A stretch of DNA of 57,936 nucleotides from Pseudonocardiales bacterium (GTDB lineage: Bacteria; Actinomycetota; Actinomycetes; Mycobacteriales; Pseudonocardiaceae): the NCBI GenBank assembly GCA_019247305.1, contig JAFAPC010000142.1, positions 1 to 57,936 on the forward strand. Direction: 5' to 3'. Under the pieces are notes generated by a model, which worked only from the letters and a program-made list of their open reading frames with translations, did not search any database and was not told the origin of the DNA. Every line of letters starts with the position of its first letter. Position 1 is the first letter of the stretch. Below are positions 48,655 to 56,920 of the stretch, one piece after another. A program made the position numbers and the translations under genes.

Positions 48655-49130
48655 GGGCGCCGCCGCAGCATGGCCCGCAGCAACCGGGCATCCTCCACCG
48701 ACAGCGACGTGGCGAACCGCTGCAGCACGGCTTGGCGGTCCCGGCCGCGGCTGAGCAACGCCTGCATCTGCTCAGCGGCGAGCTCCTCGGCCCCCTTGAC
48801 CGGGAAATACTCGTGGCGACGACCGTCGGCCACCCGGTTGATCAGCCCTTTCTCATACAACCGGACCAGGATGGTCTGCACAGTGTTGTAGGCCAGCTCA
48901 CCGCCGACCGCCCGCCGCACATGGGCCGCCGTGAGTGGTCCGTCGGCGGCCCACAGCGCGGCCAGCACTTCGGCCTCAAGCTCGCCGGCTGCCCGCCGTG
49001 CGGGCGGCTGGTGCGGCTTGGCCGCCTCACTCCGGGTCCGCCCACCGCGAGCTCCTGGACCTCGGCTCGCTCGATCAGCCACCTGCCCTCCATCGAGCTG
49101 TCCATCCGGCCTCATGTTGGCGCGGTTCAC
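48651..49130 (-). CDS. BlaI/MecI/CopY family repressor
   Basis: A 159-residue regulator. The winged helix reads GELEAEVLAALWAADGPLTAAHVRRAV and LAYNTVQTILVRLYEKGLINR. The dimerisation domain HEYFPVKGAEELAAEQMQALL follows. The first 45 residues are disordered. The start may be GTG 49130 or ATG 49115. It is co-transcribed and overlaps the M56 gene, and probably controls that operon. Confidence 0.9.
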   Translation of the reverse strand: MNRANMRPDGQLDGGQVADRASRGPGARGGRTRSEAAKPHQPPARRAAGELEAEVLAALWAADGPLTAAHVRRAVGGELAYNTVQTILVRLYEKGLINRVADGRRHEYFPVKGAEELAAEQMQALLSRGRDRQAVLQRFATSLSVEDARLLRAMLRRRP

Positions 49131-49259
49131 GCCATGTTAACCAGCCGACTAATCAGCCGACGCCGCGTTCAAGTGCACGAGCTGACAGCCCACCGGAGGC
49201 GACGGCGGCCCATAGTGTCCACAATGTGAGCAACGGGATGCTATCGCCACTCTTTCGGG

Positions 49260-49356
49260 TAATGTGGCGGTCGTGCCTGCCCTGTCGCTCAAGCTCGTGG
49301 CCCGCCGCCACATCGACTACGGGCGCACCCGCAGCATGATCTGTATGCCGGTCTGA
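49260..49356 (+). promoter_or_regulatory. Leader peptide (RRHIDYGR-type) upstream of the sulfonate-type ABC transporter
   Basis: A 27-residue frame from GTG 49273 to TGA 49354-49356 ends LVARRHIDYGRTRSMICMPV. The RRHIDxxR...S..C pattern is that of actinobacterial leader peptides before sulfur-assimilation and transport operons, where a Cys codon near the end senses cysteine. TAATGT at 49260-49265 is seven bases before the GTG and fits a leaderless start. It lies about 100 bp before the transporter gene, so cysteine-responsive attenuation is likely. Confidence 0.65.
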
Positions 49357-49457
49357 CTCTGCCCTCCCTCAGCCGGGTGGGTGGCCGTGCCGTCTCGCCG
49401 CTCCGCGCCGCCGCGCCGTCACCGCGCTCGCCCCCGCACACCGAGGACACGCTCGCC

Positions 49458-50558
49458 ATGCCACTGTGTTCCCCAGCTACTCGATGTCCCCGACCTGCCA
49501 CGGTACAGGTTCTAGCCATCCTCATCGCCGTCTGGGTTTTCGTGCTCGCGGCGGGGTGCGGCGGCGGTGACCGCGGTACCGATGAAGCGCCGGGCCCAGC
49601 GTCTCGTGTGCGCCTGGGCTACTTCGCCAACATCACCCACGCCGCCGCCATCGTGGGCGTGAGCCGCGGCTTCATCGCCCAGGAACTCGGCGCCACCAGG
49701 TTGGAAACACAGATCTTCGACGCCGGCCCCGCCACAGTCGAGGCGTTGTTCAGCGGGAACCTCGATGCGGCCTACCTCGGGCCGAGCCCAGCGATCAACG
49801 CGTTCGCACGGAGCGACGGCAAGGCCATCCGGATCATTGCCGGAGCGACGTCCGGCGGCGCGCAGTTGGTCGTCCGTCCGGGCATCACCACCGCGCAGGA
49901 CCTGCGGGGCACGACGCTGGCCAGCCCGGAACTCGGTAACACCCAGGATGTCGCGCTGCGCGTCTGGCTGACCCAGCAGGGTCTGCGCAACAGCATCCAG
50001 GGCGGCGGGGATGTCACCATCACGCCCACCAAGAACGCTGACACGCTGCTGCTGGTCAAGGCAGGTAAGCTCGACGGCGCCTGGGTGCCCGAGCCGTGGG
50101 CGTCCCGGTTGGTGCTGGAAGCCGGCGGGAAGGTGCTGGTTGACGAGCGGGCCCTGTGGCCGGGCGGCCAGTTCGCCACCACGAATCTGATCATTCGTAC
50201 GGAGTTCCTCGAGCGCCACCCGCAGACGGTCGAGGCCTTGCTGCGGGGACACGTCGACGCAGTGCAGTGGTCGACCCAGCACGCGGGCGAAGCCAAGCTC
50301 GTCGTGGCCAACAGCATCAACGCTCTCACTGGCAAGCCCTTGGCACCGGACGTCCTCGACCGGGCCTGGCACAACCTGACCATCACGGACGACCCCATCG
50401 CGGCGTCCCTGCAGCACAGCGCGGAGAACGCGGTGACGGCCGGAATGGCCACCAAGCAGGTCGACCTGCACGGCATCTACGAGCTGTCGCTCCTCAACCG
50501 GATCCTCACTCAACGGGGCCTGCCGACCGTGTCGGCCGACGGGCTCGGGAAGGAGTAG
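49458..50558 (+). CDS. SsuA/NrtA-type ABC transporter substrate-binding lipoprotein
   Basis: A 366-residue periplasmic-binding-type protein anchored by the lipobox LAAGC (after VQVLAILIAVWVFV). The fold is that of sulfonate/taurine/nitrate binders: RVRLGYFANITHAAAIVGVSRGF, GNLDAAYLGPSPAINAFARSDG, GTTLASPELGNTQDVALR and GAWVPEPWASRLV. ATG 49458 places the signal peptide at the N-terminus. The leader peptide upstream points to a sulfur source. It is the first gene of a three-gene transporter operon. Confidence 0.88.
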   Translation: MPLCSPATRCPRPATVQVLAILIAVWVFVLAAGCGGGDRGTDEAPGPASRVRLGYFANITHAAAIVGVSRGFIAQELGATRLETQIFDAGPATVEALFSGNLDAAYLGPSPAINAFARSDGKAIRIIAGATSGGAQLVVRPGITTAQDLRGTTLASPELGNTQDVALRVWLTQQGLRNSIQGGGDVTITPTKNADTLLLVKAGKLDGAWVPEPWASRLVLEAGGKVLVDERALWPGGQFATTNLIIRTEFLERHPQTVEALLRGHVDAVQWSTQHAGEAKLVVANSINALTGKPLAPDVLDRAWHNLTITDDPIAASLQHSAENAVTAGMATKQVDLHGIYELSLLNRILTQRGLPTVSADGLGKE

Positions 50559-50563
50559 CCACC

Positions 50564-51400
50564 ATGACCCACCCGACCCTGCAGCCAACATCCACCTGTC
50601 ACAGACCGGCGGGGGACGAGCAGAGCGCGCCGCCGAGCGCCAGCGTCCGCGTCAGGCACCCGAGCGCCAGCGTCCGTATCAGACACCTGTCCCACGTCTT
50701 CGAGCGCGACCGTCCGCCGGTGCTGGAGCGGGTTGACCTGGACGTGGTGCCCGGGGAATTCGTCTGCCTGCTCGGTGCCTCCGGATGCGGGAAATCCACT
50801 CTGCTCTCGCTCATCGCTGGCCTGGCTACCCCGACCTCCGGCAGCATCGAGGTCACGGTGGGCGCTCCGGCCCTGATGTTTCAGGAGCCGGCGCTGCTGC
50901 CGTGGCTGACCGCGGCCGGCAACGTCGAGCTGGCCCTAAAGGCACGCAGGGTGGGCCGGCGGGCGCGCCGCCCCGAAGCGCAGCGGCTGCTCACGCTGGT
51001 GAACCTCGCCGGGCAGGGCCACAAGCGGGCGCATGAGCTCTCCGGGGGGATGCGCCAGCGGGTGGCGCTGGCCCGCGCGCTGGCGCAGGACAGCCAGCTG
51101 CTGCTGATGGATGAACCGTTCGCCGCACTGGACGCCATCACCCGCGATGCGCTGCACGAGGAGCTCACCCGGCTGTGGTCGGAGCAGGGACTGTCCATCC
51201 TCTTCGTCACGCACAACGTGCGCGAGGCGGTCCGGCTGGGGCAGCGGGTCGTGCTGATGGGCTCCCGGCCCGGTCGGATCGTCCGAGAGTGGCGCCTGGA
51301 GCTGAGCCAGCCCAGGGCGATCGAGTCCCCGGGAGTGAGCGCCCTGGCCACTGAGATCACCCATCATCTCCGAGCGGAGATCAGCCGCCATGGCCGTTGA
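50564..51400 (+). CDS. ABC transporter ATP-binding protein (SsuB/TauB type)
   Basis: A 278-residue ATPase with Walker A LLGASGCGKSTLLSLIAGL, the Q-loop LMFQEPALLPWLT, signature LSGGMRQRVALARAL, Walker B LLLMDEPFAALD and switch VTHNVREAVRLG. A 40-residue N-terminal extension contains a short repeat (PSASVR twice). AAGGAG before ATG 50564 sets the start. It overlaps the permease gene by 11 bp. Confidence 0.93.
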   Translation: MTHPTLQPTSTCHRPAGDEQSAPPSASVRVRHPSASVRIRHLSHVFERDRPPVLERVDLDVVPGEFVCLLGASGCGKSTLLSLIAGLATPTSGSIEVTVGAPALMFQEPALLPWLTAAGNVELALKARRVGRRARRPEAQRLLTLVNLAGQGHKRAHELSGGMRQRVALARALAQDSQLLLMDEPFAALDAITRDALHEELTRLWSEQGLSILFVTHNVREAVRLGQRVVLMGSRPGRIVREWRLELSQPRAIESPGVSALATEITHHLRAEISRHGR

Positions 51401-52283
51401 CGATAAGACGCTGACGAGCGAGGACAGCCGGGCCTTTGAGGCCGGGCTGGATGCCTTGGAGACACCCGCGCGGCTACCCGGGCCCGGACCTGGCGCGGTA
51501 TTCACCCGATCGGTGCTGCCCCCGCTCGTCGCGGTGGCGGCGTTGATCGGGCTCTGGCAGCTGGCCTACAGCGCCGAACTCAAACCGAGCTATGCCCTAC
51601 CCCGCCCGCTTGACGTGCTGCGGACCCTCAGCCAGACGGTGCGCGACGGCCGGGCCGCCGAGGCCATCTCGATCAGCGTGTCCCGGGGGGTGTGGGGGTT
51701 CTTGGCGTCTGTGGTGGTGGGCACCGTGCTGGGGCTGGCGATGTGGCAAAGCCGGTGGTTGCGGGCCGCGCTCGGGCCGTTCGTCAGCGGGCTGCAGAGC
51801 CTGCCGTCGGTTGCGTGGGTCCCGGCGGCGATCATCTGGTTCGGCCTGTCCGACGCCGCCATTTACACCGTGGTGCTCCTCGGCGCCGTTCCCTCCATCG
51901 CAGCGGGGCTCCTCGCCGGGTTCGATCAGGTCCCACCGTTGCTCGACAAGGTCGGCAGGGTGCTGGGACTGGGCACCATCGGCCGGATCCGGCACGTGCT
52001 GCTCCCGGCGGCGCTACCCGGTTACCTGGCCGGTCTCAAACAAGGCTGGGCGTTCTCCTGGCGCTCCCTGATGGCCGCCGAACTCATCACCTACTCGCCC
52101 GCGCTGGGCATCGGGCTCGGACAGCAGCTCAACATCGGGCGGGAACTGAACGCGATGGACCTCGTGATCGCCTCGATCTTCCTGATCCTCATGGTCGGAG
52201 TCGCCATCGAGCTTCTCGTGTTCGCACCTCTGCAGCGCCGAGTCCTCCGAACGCGCGGACTCACCGTCGCCCGCAGCCGCTGA
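51390..52283 (+). CDS. ABC transporter permease (SsuC/TauC type)
   Basis: A 297-residue permease with about six membrane spans. The N-terminal tail is followed by VLPPLVAVAALIGLWQLAY. The BPD_transp_1 region contains LQSLPSVAWVPAAIIWFGLSDAAIY and the EAA loop GTIGRIRHVLLPAALPGYLAGLKQGWAFSWRSLMAAELI. It completes the sulfonate-type importer. Confidence 0.92.
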   Translation: MAVDDKTLTSEDSRAFEAGLDALETPARLPGPGPGAVFTRSVLPPLVAVAALIGLWQLAYSAELKPSYALPRPLDVLRTLSQTVRDGRAAEAISISVSRGVWGFLASVVVGTVLGLAMWQSRWLRAALGPFVSGLQSLPSVAWVPAAIIWFGLSDAAIYTVVLLGAVPSIAAGLLAGFDQVPPLLDKVGRVLGLGTIGRIRHVLLPAALPGYLAGLKQGWAFSWRSLMAAELITYSPALGIGLGQQLNIGRELNAMDLVIASIFLILMVGVAIELLVFAPLQRRVLRTRGLTVARSR

Positions 52284-52292
52284 CTCCCCCGC

Positions 52293-53702
52293 TCACCCTC
52301 CGTTGGGTTCGGGGCTCGCGCGGTGGGCCGGGGGGTGGGCGGGCAGCGCGCGCAGCCGCTCGCGTAGGTCCCGGGAGGCTTGCCCAGGGTGAGGTTCGCT
52401 GAGCAGGTCAGCGTCCAGGGCGATCAGGCGCCGCCGCGTGGTTTCCCGCAGGAAGGAGGGTGGCACCGTGTCCAACACGCTGGTCGCGAGCGCGGCGGAC
52501 TCGGCAGTGCTGTGTTCGGCCGCATGCGCCCGGGCCAGGATGACGGTCGCTGCGGCCCACCCGCCCGATCCAGGGCTTTTCAACTCCAGGGAATGGTGGG
52601 CGTGCAGGTGGGCTGCGCGGGTGTCGCCGAGGCGTAGGAATGCTTCGGCGAGATGCTGATGGAGTTCGGCGCGGTCGAAGCCGAAGCGTCCCGGCTCGTC
52701 ACGGCCGGCAGCATCCATCTGGCGTTGGGCGGCCGTGGCCGCACGCCGGGCATCGTCCGGGCGGCCGAGGGTGGCTAGTGCGCGGAGTTCGCACCATGCG
52801 GTGATCTGGGCGCGGTGTAATGCGGTGTCGGCGTATTCGCCGGCTTGGTGGGCGAGATCGAGCGCGTCGGCCGGGCGGTCGCCGAAGAACGCGACCATGG
52901 ACTGGGCGCCCAAGCTCCATCCAGCCAACCGCTGGTCGCCGACCGCGATACCCAGCCGCGCACCGGTACCCAGATGAATATACGCGCCCGCATAATCAGA
53001 AAGGGTGAAAGCCAGGTCACCGAGCTGCGCGGAGAGCCACCCGGCCAGCCGCCGCAGTTCTGTGCGATCTCTCTCCCGCTGGTCGCGGGCGAGCATGTCG
53101 ACGACCATCGTGCGGCACCGGTGGATCTCCGCAGCGAGGGTGCTCGGGGTATAGCGGGCGTAGTGAATCGCGTAGTAATCCACCGCCCGCTGGAGCTGCT
53201 CACGGGTGGCCGTCCCGCCGCCGGGTCCTTCGATCTCACGTTGGAGCTGTACAGAATCAGCGACGGCGGTGAGTGCGTTGTCCACCATGGCGGCTCCTGG
53301 CTCAGACGGTTGCGTGGGGTAACCGTACCCACCGTCGGCCACCATGCCACTCAGCTCAATGCCGAGCCGGCGTGGCGGCACCCGATAGACCCGCGCCAAC
53401 GCATGCGCATAGTCCAGCTTGGGTTGAACGGCATCGTGTTCCCACCGGCATAACCGCGTACTGGTCAATCCCGGCTCGGCCAGCCCCGCGCACCGGAAGA
53501 CCTCCAACACAGCGGCGACCACTTGAGGACGGCTCCACCCGTATGCCAGCCTCCAGACTTCCAAGGGTTTGACGTCGGGGAGCTGACGTGCGATCTCCTC
53601 GGCGATGATGGCCACATCCCAGCCAGCGCGCTGGCCCTGTTGCCGGATCTGCGCGGCGCAGTGCTGGAGTTCGGCGCGGCGCGCCCGGCTGATCCTCGGC
53701 AT
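52293..53702 (-). CDS. XRE/TPR transcriptional regulator of the peptide cassette
   Basis: A 469-residue regulator with an XRE-type helix-turn-helix at about residues 45-115 (YGWSRPQVVAAVLEVF...STRLCRWEHDAVQPKLDYAHALARVY) and a C-terminal TPR-like solenoid (DALDLAHQAGEYADTAL, LAEAFLRLGDTRAAHLHAHHSLEL). ATG 53702 is chosen since AAGGGG is seven bases upstream. It is divergent from the 40-residue peptide gene, with 156 bp of promoter DNA between. Part of its coding sequence (53069-53199) is duplicated at 56921-57051. Confidence 0.85.
   Translation of the reverse strand: MPRISRARRAELQHCAAQIRQQGQRAGWDVAIIAEEIARQLPDVKPLEVWRLAYGWSRPQVVAAVLEVFRCAGLAEPGLTSTRLCRWEHDAVQPKLDYAHALARVYRVPPRRLGIELSGMVADGGYGYPTQPSEPGAAMVDNALTAVADSVQLQREIEGPGGGTATREQLQRAVDYYAIHYARYTPSTLAAEIHRCRTMVVDMLARDQRERDRTELRRLAGWLSAQLGDLAFTLSDYAGAYIHLGTGARLGIAVGDQRLAGWSLGAQSMVAFFGDRPADALDLAHQAGEYADTALHRAQITAWCELRALATLGRPDDARRAATAAQRQMDAAGRDEPGRFGFDRAELHQHLAEAFLRLGDTRAAHLHAHHSLELKSPGSGGWAAATVILARAHAAEHSTAESAALATSVLDTVPPSFLRETTRRRLIALDADLLSEPHPGQASRDLRERLRALPAHPPAHRASPEPNGG
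53069..53199 (-). repeat. 131-bp direct repeat, copy 1 (inside the XRE regulator)
   Basis: This segment matches 56921-57051 with three base differences in 131 bp. It encodes residues around AVDYYAIHYARYTPS and CRTMVVDMLARDQRER of the regulator. The two copies are in the same orientation 3852 bp apart and flank the peptide, oxygenase, reductase and kinase genes. Confidence 0.95.
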
Positions 53703-53753
53703 GACCATTCCCCTTCGCTGGTCATGGAGCGTATCCCACCGCCATCAGCTGCC

Positions 53754-53775
53754 ACATTGCCGCACGGGGCAATGT
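53754..53775. promoter_or_regulatory. Inverted repeat in the regulator/peptide divergent promoter
   Basis: ACATTGCC (53754-53761) and GGCAATGT (53768-53775) flank a 6-nt spacer. It lies midway between the divergent genes and is a good candidate operator for the XRE protein. A direct repeat GCGACTGT (53803-53810, 53816-53823) lies closer to the peptide gene. Confidence 0.45.
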
Positions 53776-53858
53776 CGGCCCCTCAGGGCGGCATTGAATC
53801 GGGCGACTGTACCCCGCGACTGTGGAGTACATCCGCCGAGGAAAGGAGGTGAGTTGGC

Positions 53859-53981
53859 ATGGACGATCGTGATGACGAGCTCGTGGTAGCTGTCGAGCAG
53901 CTCTCCCGTGTGCAGAACCGGGGCGATTTCCAGATGTCTGATGGGGCGCAAGGGGACTCCGGCGATAACCGGGATCCGTAA
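53859..53981 (+). CDS. 40-residue acidic peptide, candidate RiPP precursor or signalling peptide
   Basis: A short gene with an excellent ribosome-binding site (GAAAGGAGGTGAG, 7 bases before the ATG). The product begins MDDRDDELVVAVEQLSRVQN and ends GDFQMSDGAQGDSGDNRDP. It has no Cys and no signal peptide, and roughly a third of its residues are Asp or Glu. The N-terminal half can form an amphipathic helix (leader-like), while the C-terminal half is Gly/Asp/Asn-rich (core-like). It is followed by a strong stem-loop and then by three enzyme genes. Precursor function is inferred from layout, since no known family was recognised. Confidence 0.7.
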   Translation: MDDRDDELVVAVEQLSRVQNRGDFQMSDGAQGDSGDNRDP

Positions 53982-54004
53982 TTCGCTGTACCCCACCGGC
54001 GTCG

Positions 54005-54042
54005 CGTGGGGGGCCGTGGAACAGCTGTCCCGGCCCCCCACG
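54005..54042 (+). terminator. GC-rich stem-loop between the peptide and oxygenase genes
   Basis: Arms 54005-54016 and 54031-54042 pair over 12 GC-rich positions, with further pairing possible in the AACAGCTGT loop. It starts 24 bases after the peptide stop and ends 32 bases before the oxygenase ATG. It may partly terminate or process the message so that the peptide mRNA is made in excess. Confidence 0.55.
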
Positions 54043-54074
54043 TGCTCTTCAGCCACCACCGCGAGAGGTTAATC

Positions 54075-55286
54075 ATGCACTATCACCGACTAATCCAGGG
54101 CGTCGAGTACGCACTGGGCTGGGACGGGCCTAACGCGTTGGGTACCCAGTTCGCCCGAGGAAGGCTGCCCGAGCCCGGGCTGGTTACCCGGCTCTTGACC
54201 CCGACGCGGCTGCTCGACATCCTGATGCGACGCAGCCTGTCTCCACCGCAGGTTCGCTGTCTGCGCAATGGCACCGAGCTACACCCTCGCGACTACATTG
54301 CCGAGACGACGAGCCGGCGAAGTCAAGCCATTCCCATGGTGGACATGCACCGTCTCGGTCATCTTCTCGAATCCGGGTGCACGTTGGTCGTGGACGCGAT
54401 CAGTCGCTGGGACGCGACGATGGACGTCGCCTGCCGCTCCTGGCAGTGGTGGGCCAGGGAGCGAGTCCAGGTCAACACCTATCTGACCACCCAGGACACC
54501 TCTGGATTCACCCTGCACTGGGACGACCACGACGTCATCATCGTGCAACTCGCGGGCGAGAAGAACTGGGACGTGCGCGCGCCCTCCCGCCCGGTGCCTA
54601 TGTACCGTGACGCCGCACCGAACTCCGAGCCCAGCGACCAGCGGGTCTGGTCGGGAACACTGAGGGCCGGTGACGTGATGCACATCCCCCGTGGCTACTG
54701 GCACCAGGCCACCCGCACCACCCAGGGTGCCGGGTACAGCCTGCATGCCACGTTCGGTATTGAGCAGCGCACCGGCGTGGACTGGCTGGCATGGCTTGCC
54801 GACCGTTCTCGGGAGAACGAGGTATTTCGCCACGACCTCGTCCGACACGGCCCGCAGGAACAGCAGGCCCAAACCCAAGCGCTCGCCGAGGCTGCTTGTC
54901 ACCTGGTCATATCTGCCTCGCCGGAGGAGTTCCTCGCGATGCGAGAACAGCAACAACCTCCACCGCGTCAGGTCTGCACACACGGGGTGTTCGGTCCTCC
55001 AGCGGTGATCGCTTGCATGACCGATTTCCCGCCCCGTCTGAGCCCATGCGGGGACACCATCATCGTGTTCGGTGCGGGAAAACGGATCACCGTCGCCGCG
55101 AAAGCCGAGCCAGCTCTGCGGATGCTGCTGTGCGGGCAACCGGTGGACCTGGTCGCGGTCAGCGCAGCGGCCGGGATTGATGCGGTGAGATTGGCCAACG
55201 TGCTCATCGAGGAGGGGCTGTGCGCAGAAGTGACCGACGAGTTGCTCTCGGGCTATACCGGTCTGATCCCGACCGACAATTCTTAG
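54075..55286 (+). CDS. JmjC/cupin-4-type Fe(II)/2-oxoglutarate oxygenase
   Basis: A 403-residue protein with a double-stranded beta-helix. The metal triad is visible: H148 and D150 in FTLHWDDHDV, and H210 in MHIPRGYWHQATRT. K163 in GEKNWDV is the usual 2-oxoglutarate contact of ribosomal-oxygenase-like cupins. The C-terminal third (about 300-403) resembles the winged-helix/dimer region of those enzymes. Relatives hydroxylate Arg, His, Asp or Asn in proteins or peptides. ATG 54075 has GAGAGG upstream. It follows the acidic peptide gene, its most likely substrate by position. Confidence 0.82.
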   Translation: MHYHRLIQGVEYALGWDGPNALGTQFARGRLPEPGLVTRLLTPTRLLDILMRRSLSPPQVRCLRNGTELHPRDYIAETTSRRSQAIPMVDMHRLGHLLESGCTLVVDAISRWDATMDVACRSWQWWARERVQVNTYLTTQDTSGFTLHWDDHDVIIVQLAGEKNWDVRAPSRPVPMYRDAAPNSEPSDQRVWSGTLRAGDVMHIPRGYWHQATRTTQGAGYSLHATFGIEQRTGVDWLAWLADRSRENEVFRHDLVRHGPQEQQAQTQALAEAACHLVISASPEEFLAMREQQQPPPRQVCTHGVFGPPAVIACMTDFPPRLSPCGDTIIVFGAGKRITVAAKAEPALRMLLCGQPVDLVAVSAAAGIDAVRLANVLIEEGLCAEVTDELLSGYTGLIPTDNS

Positions 55287-56084
55287 AAACTGCCCTGACG
55301 CTTGGGGTGACTGACCTCGACACGGCCTACAACTATCAGGGCTTCACCTCACATAGAAGGTTGGCTGCGGCGGCGGGTGATCTGCTGAGCGAGTTCAGAA
55401 TCTCCACCAAGGTTGGCTTTTTTCCTGGCGATCGAGGTCCCGAGCATTCTCTGGATCCTGGGCGGCTGCGCTGGGCGGTACACGAGACCGTACAAGACCT
55501 GGAAGTTCAGCCGGACGTAGTGCTGCTGCACAACCCTGAACGGACACTGGCCGCACTGGCGCCCGAACAGGGCCGCGACGATTGGGCAGCAGCCTGTACC
55601 GCGCTGGACGAGATCGTATCGGAACAATGGTGCCGGTCGTGGGGCGTGGCTTGCTGGGACCCGCGCCCAGTCCTCACCGTGCTCGACCGTGCACTGCCGG
55701 TCCCGACGCTGGTCATGGTCCGCGCGGGCCTCACCGTCCGTTCGGAGATTCTCGACGCCAGCGAGCGGCTGGACCACGTGGTTCGGCCTCGGGGCGCATG
55801 CCCGGTGGGGGATGAGTCCCTTAGGGGGCCAGCCAACGCATCCCGTCTGGGATGAGATCGACGCCCGGCAGTTCCTCAGCACAGGACAAGAGTGTTCCCC
55901 TATCCCAGCCGCGTTTCGTGTCTCCTATGAACTTCCCCAAGTCAGCCGGGTGGCGGTCGGTGCCAGCACCGCTGAGCACCTGGCCGAGCTGGTCGCCGCT
56001 ACCTCACTCGACGTCGACGACAACCGGATCGCCCGGTACCGCTTGCTGTTGCGCGCCAAGGCGCTCATCGTTGAAGCAAGCTGA
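55220..56084 (+). pseudogene. Aldo/keto reductase, apparently frameshifted
   Basis: GTG 55220, with GAGGAGGGG upstream, starts a reductase inside the end of the oxygenase gene. The AKR tetrad is visible: Asp and Tyr in DLDTAYNYQG, Lys in STKVGFF and His in LLHNPE. Near 55795-55825 the frame changes. The first frame ends at 55855 after RGACPVG, and the second continues as WGMSPLGG...HPVWDEIDAR to 56084, ending ALIVEAS. Joined, the protein would be about 287 residues. The cause could be a real mutation, an error at the GGGGG run, or programmed shifting. It overlaps the kinase gene end by 20 bp. Confidence 0.65.
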
Positions 56085-56892
56085 TCAGCCGAGCCGCCTC
56101 CCGCCGCGTGGGCTCGGCCAACGGCCCCGCATAACCGGCACCGGCAGTGATGATCTCGGCACAGAAGAACAATTGGGACACCAATCCGGATCTGCTGCCC
56201 AGATCGGCCTGGTATTCCCGCTGCACACGCTCGGCCAAGACAGGCACCGCCAGAGAGTTGCCCCATAGGGTTGCCGCGTCCCAACCACGCGGCGCCAAGC
56301 CCCAATCCTCCCAATCCAGCAGCCAACACTCCGGGGCGGTCAAGTTCGCCCACGCCAGGTCAGCATGCGCCACGGCCCACTCGGTCACCGTGGTCTTCAC
56401 GTAGCCGGGAAACACCCCCTCGATAGTTGCCGTCACTCGCTCCTGGGAGATCGGGACAGTATGTGGGGTCGCGATCCGGGTTATGCTCTGCGTCGCAAGC
56501 GCCTCCAGCGACCTGCCGAGCGTCGCCCACCACACATCCGCCAACCCTGGGTCGGTGATCAGAACGCCACCCGGTTTGATCGGGGAGGCGGTAACAAGTT
56601 CGGTTTCGTCAGCCCTCCACAACAGGCGTTGCTCCGCAACCTGCCATGACAGACCCTGGTACCACTCCGGTTTGGCGATGTTCCTGGGCAGGCATGCCGC
56701 GCTTTCCACACCACTACCCTGCCCTGTGACGTGGGAGAACGGCCGCGCCTCAATGCGAACCCAAGTGTCTCGGTCGGTGCGCCCTCCCACGGAACGCCGC
56801 TTCACCACTGCGGCCTGTCGATCCAGCCGCACACCTAGGCAACGCTCCACACGATCGATCACGTCCGGGCAGGGTTGCGTCCTGAGATCCAT
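56065..56892 (-). CDS. Aminoglycoside-phosphotransferase-like kinase
   Basis: A 275-residue kinase of the APH/choline-kinase fold. The catalytic loop is HADLAWANL (Asp base, Asn metal ligand). The metal-binding Asp is in LLDWEDWGLAPRGWDAATLW. The N-terminal lobe includes RRSVGGRTDRDTWVRIEARP, a possible nucleotide loop. The substrate could be a small molecule, a peptide or a sugar. ATG 56892 has GGAAG upstream. It is convergent with the reductase gene. Its promoter region contains the 131-bp copy of the XRE gene. Confidence 0.8.
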   Translation of the reverse strand: MDLRTQPCPDVIDRVERCLGVRLDRQAAVVKRRSVGGRTDRDTWVRIEARPFSHVTGQGSGVESAACLPRNIAKPEWYQGLSWQVAEQRLLWRADETELVTASPIKPGGVLITDPGLADVWWATLGRSLEALATQSITRIATPHTVPISQERVTATIEGVFPGYVKTTVTEWAVAHADLAWANLTAPECWLLDWEDWGLAPRGWDAATLWGNSLAVPVLAERVQREYQADLGSRSGLVSQLFFCAEIITAGAGYAGPLAEPTRREAARLISLLQR

Positions 56893-56920
56893 CGTCGCTT
56901 CCGGTGCCGCTGCGGGCGTC

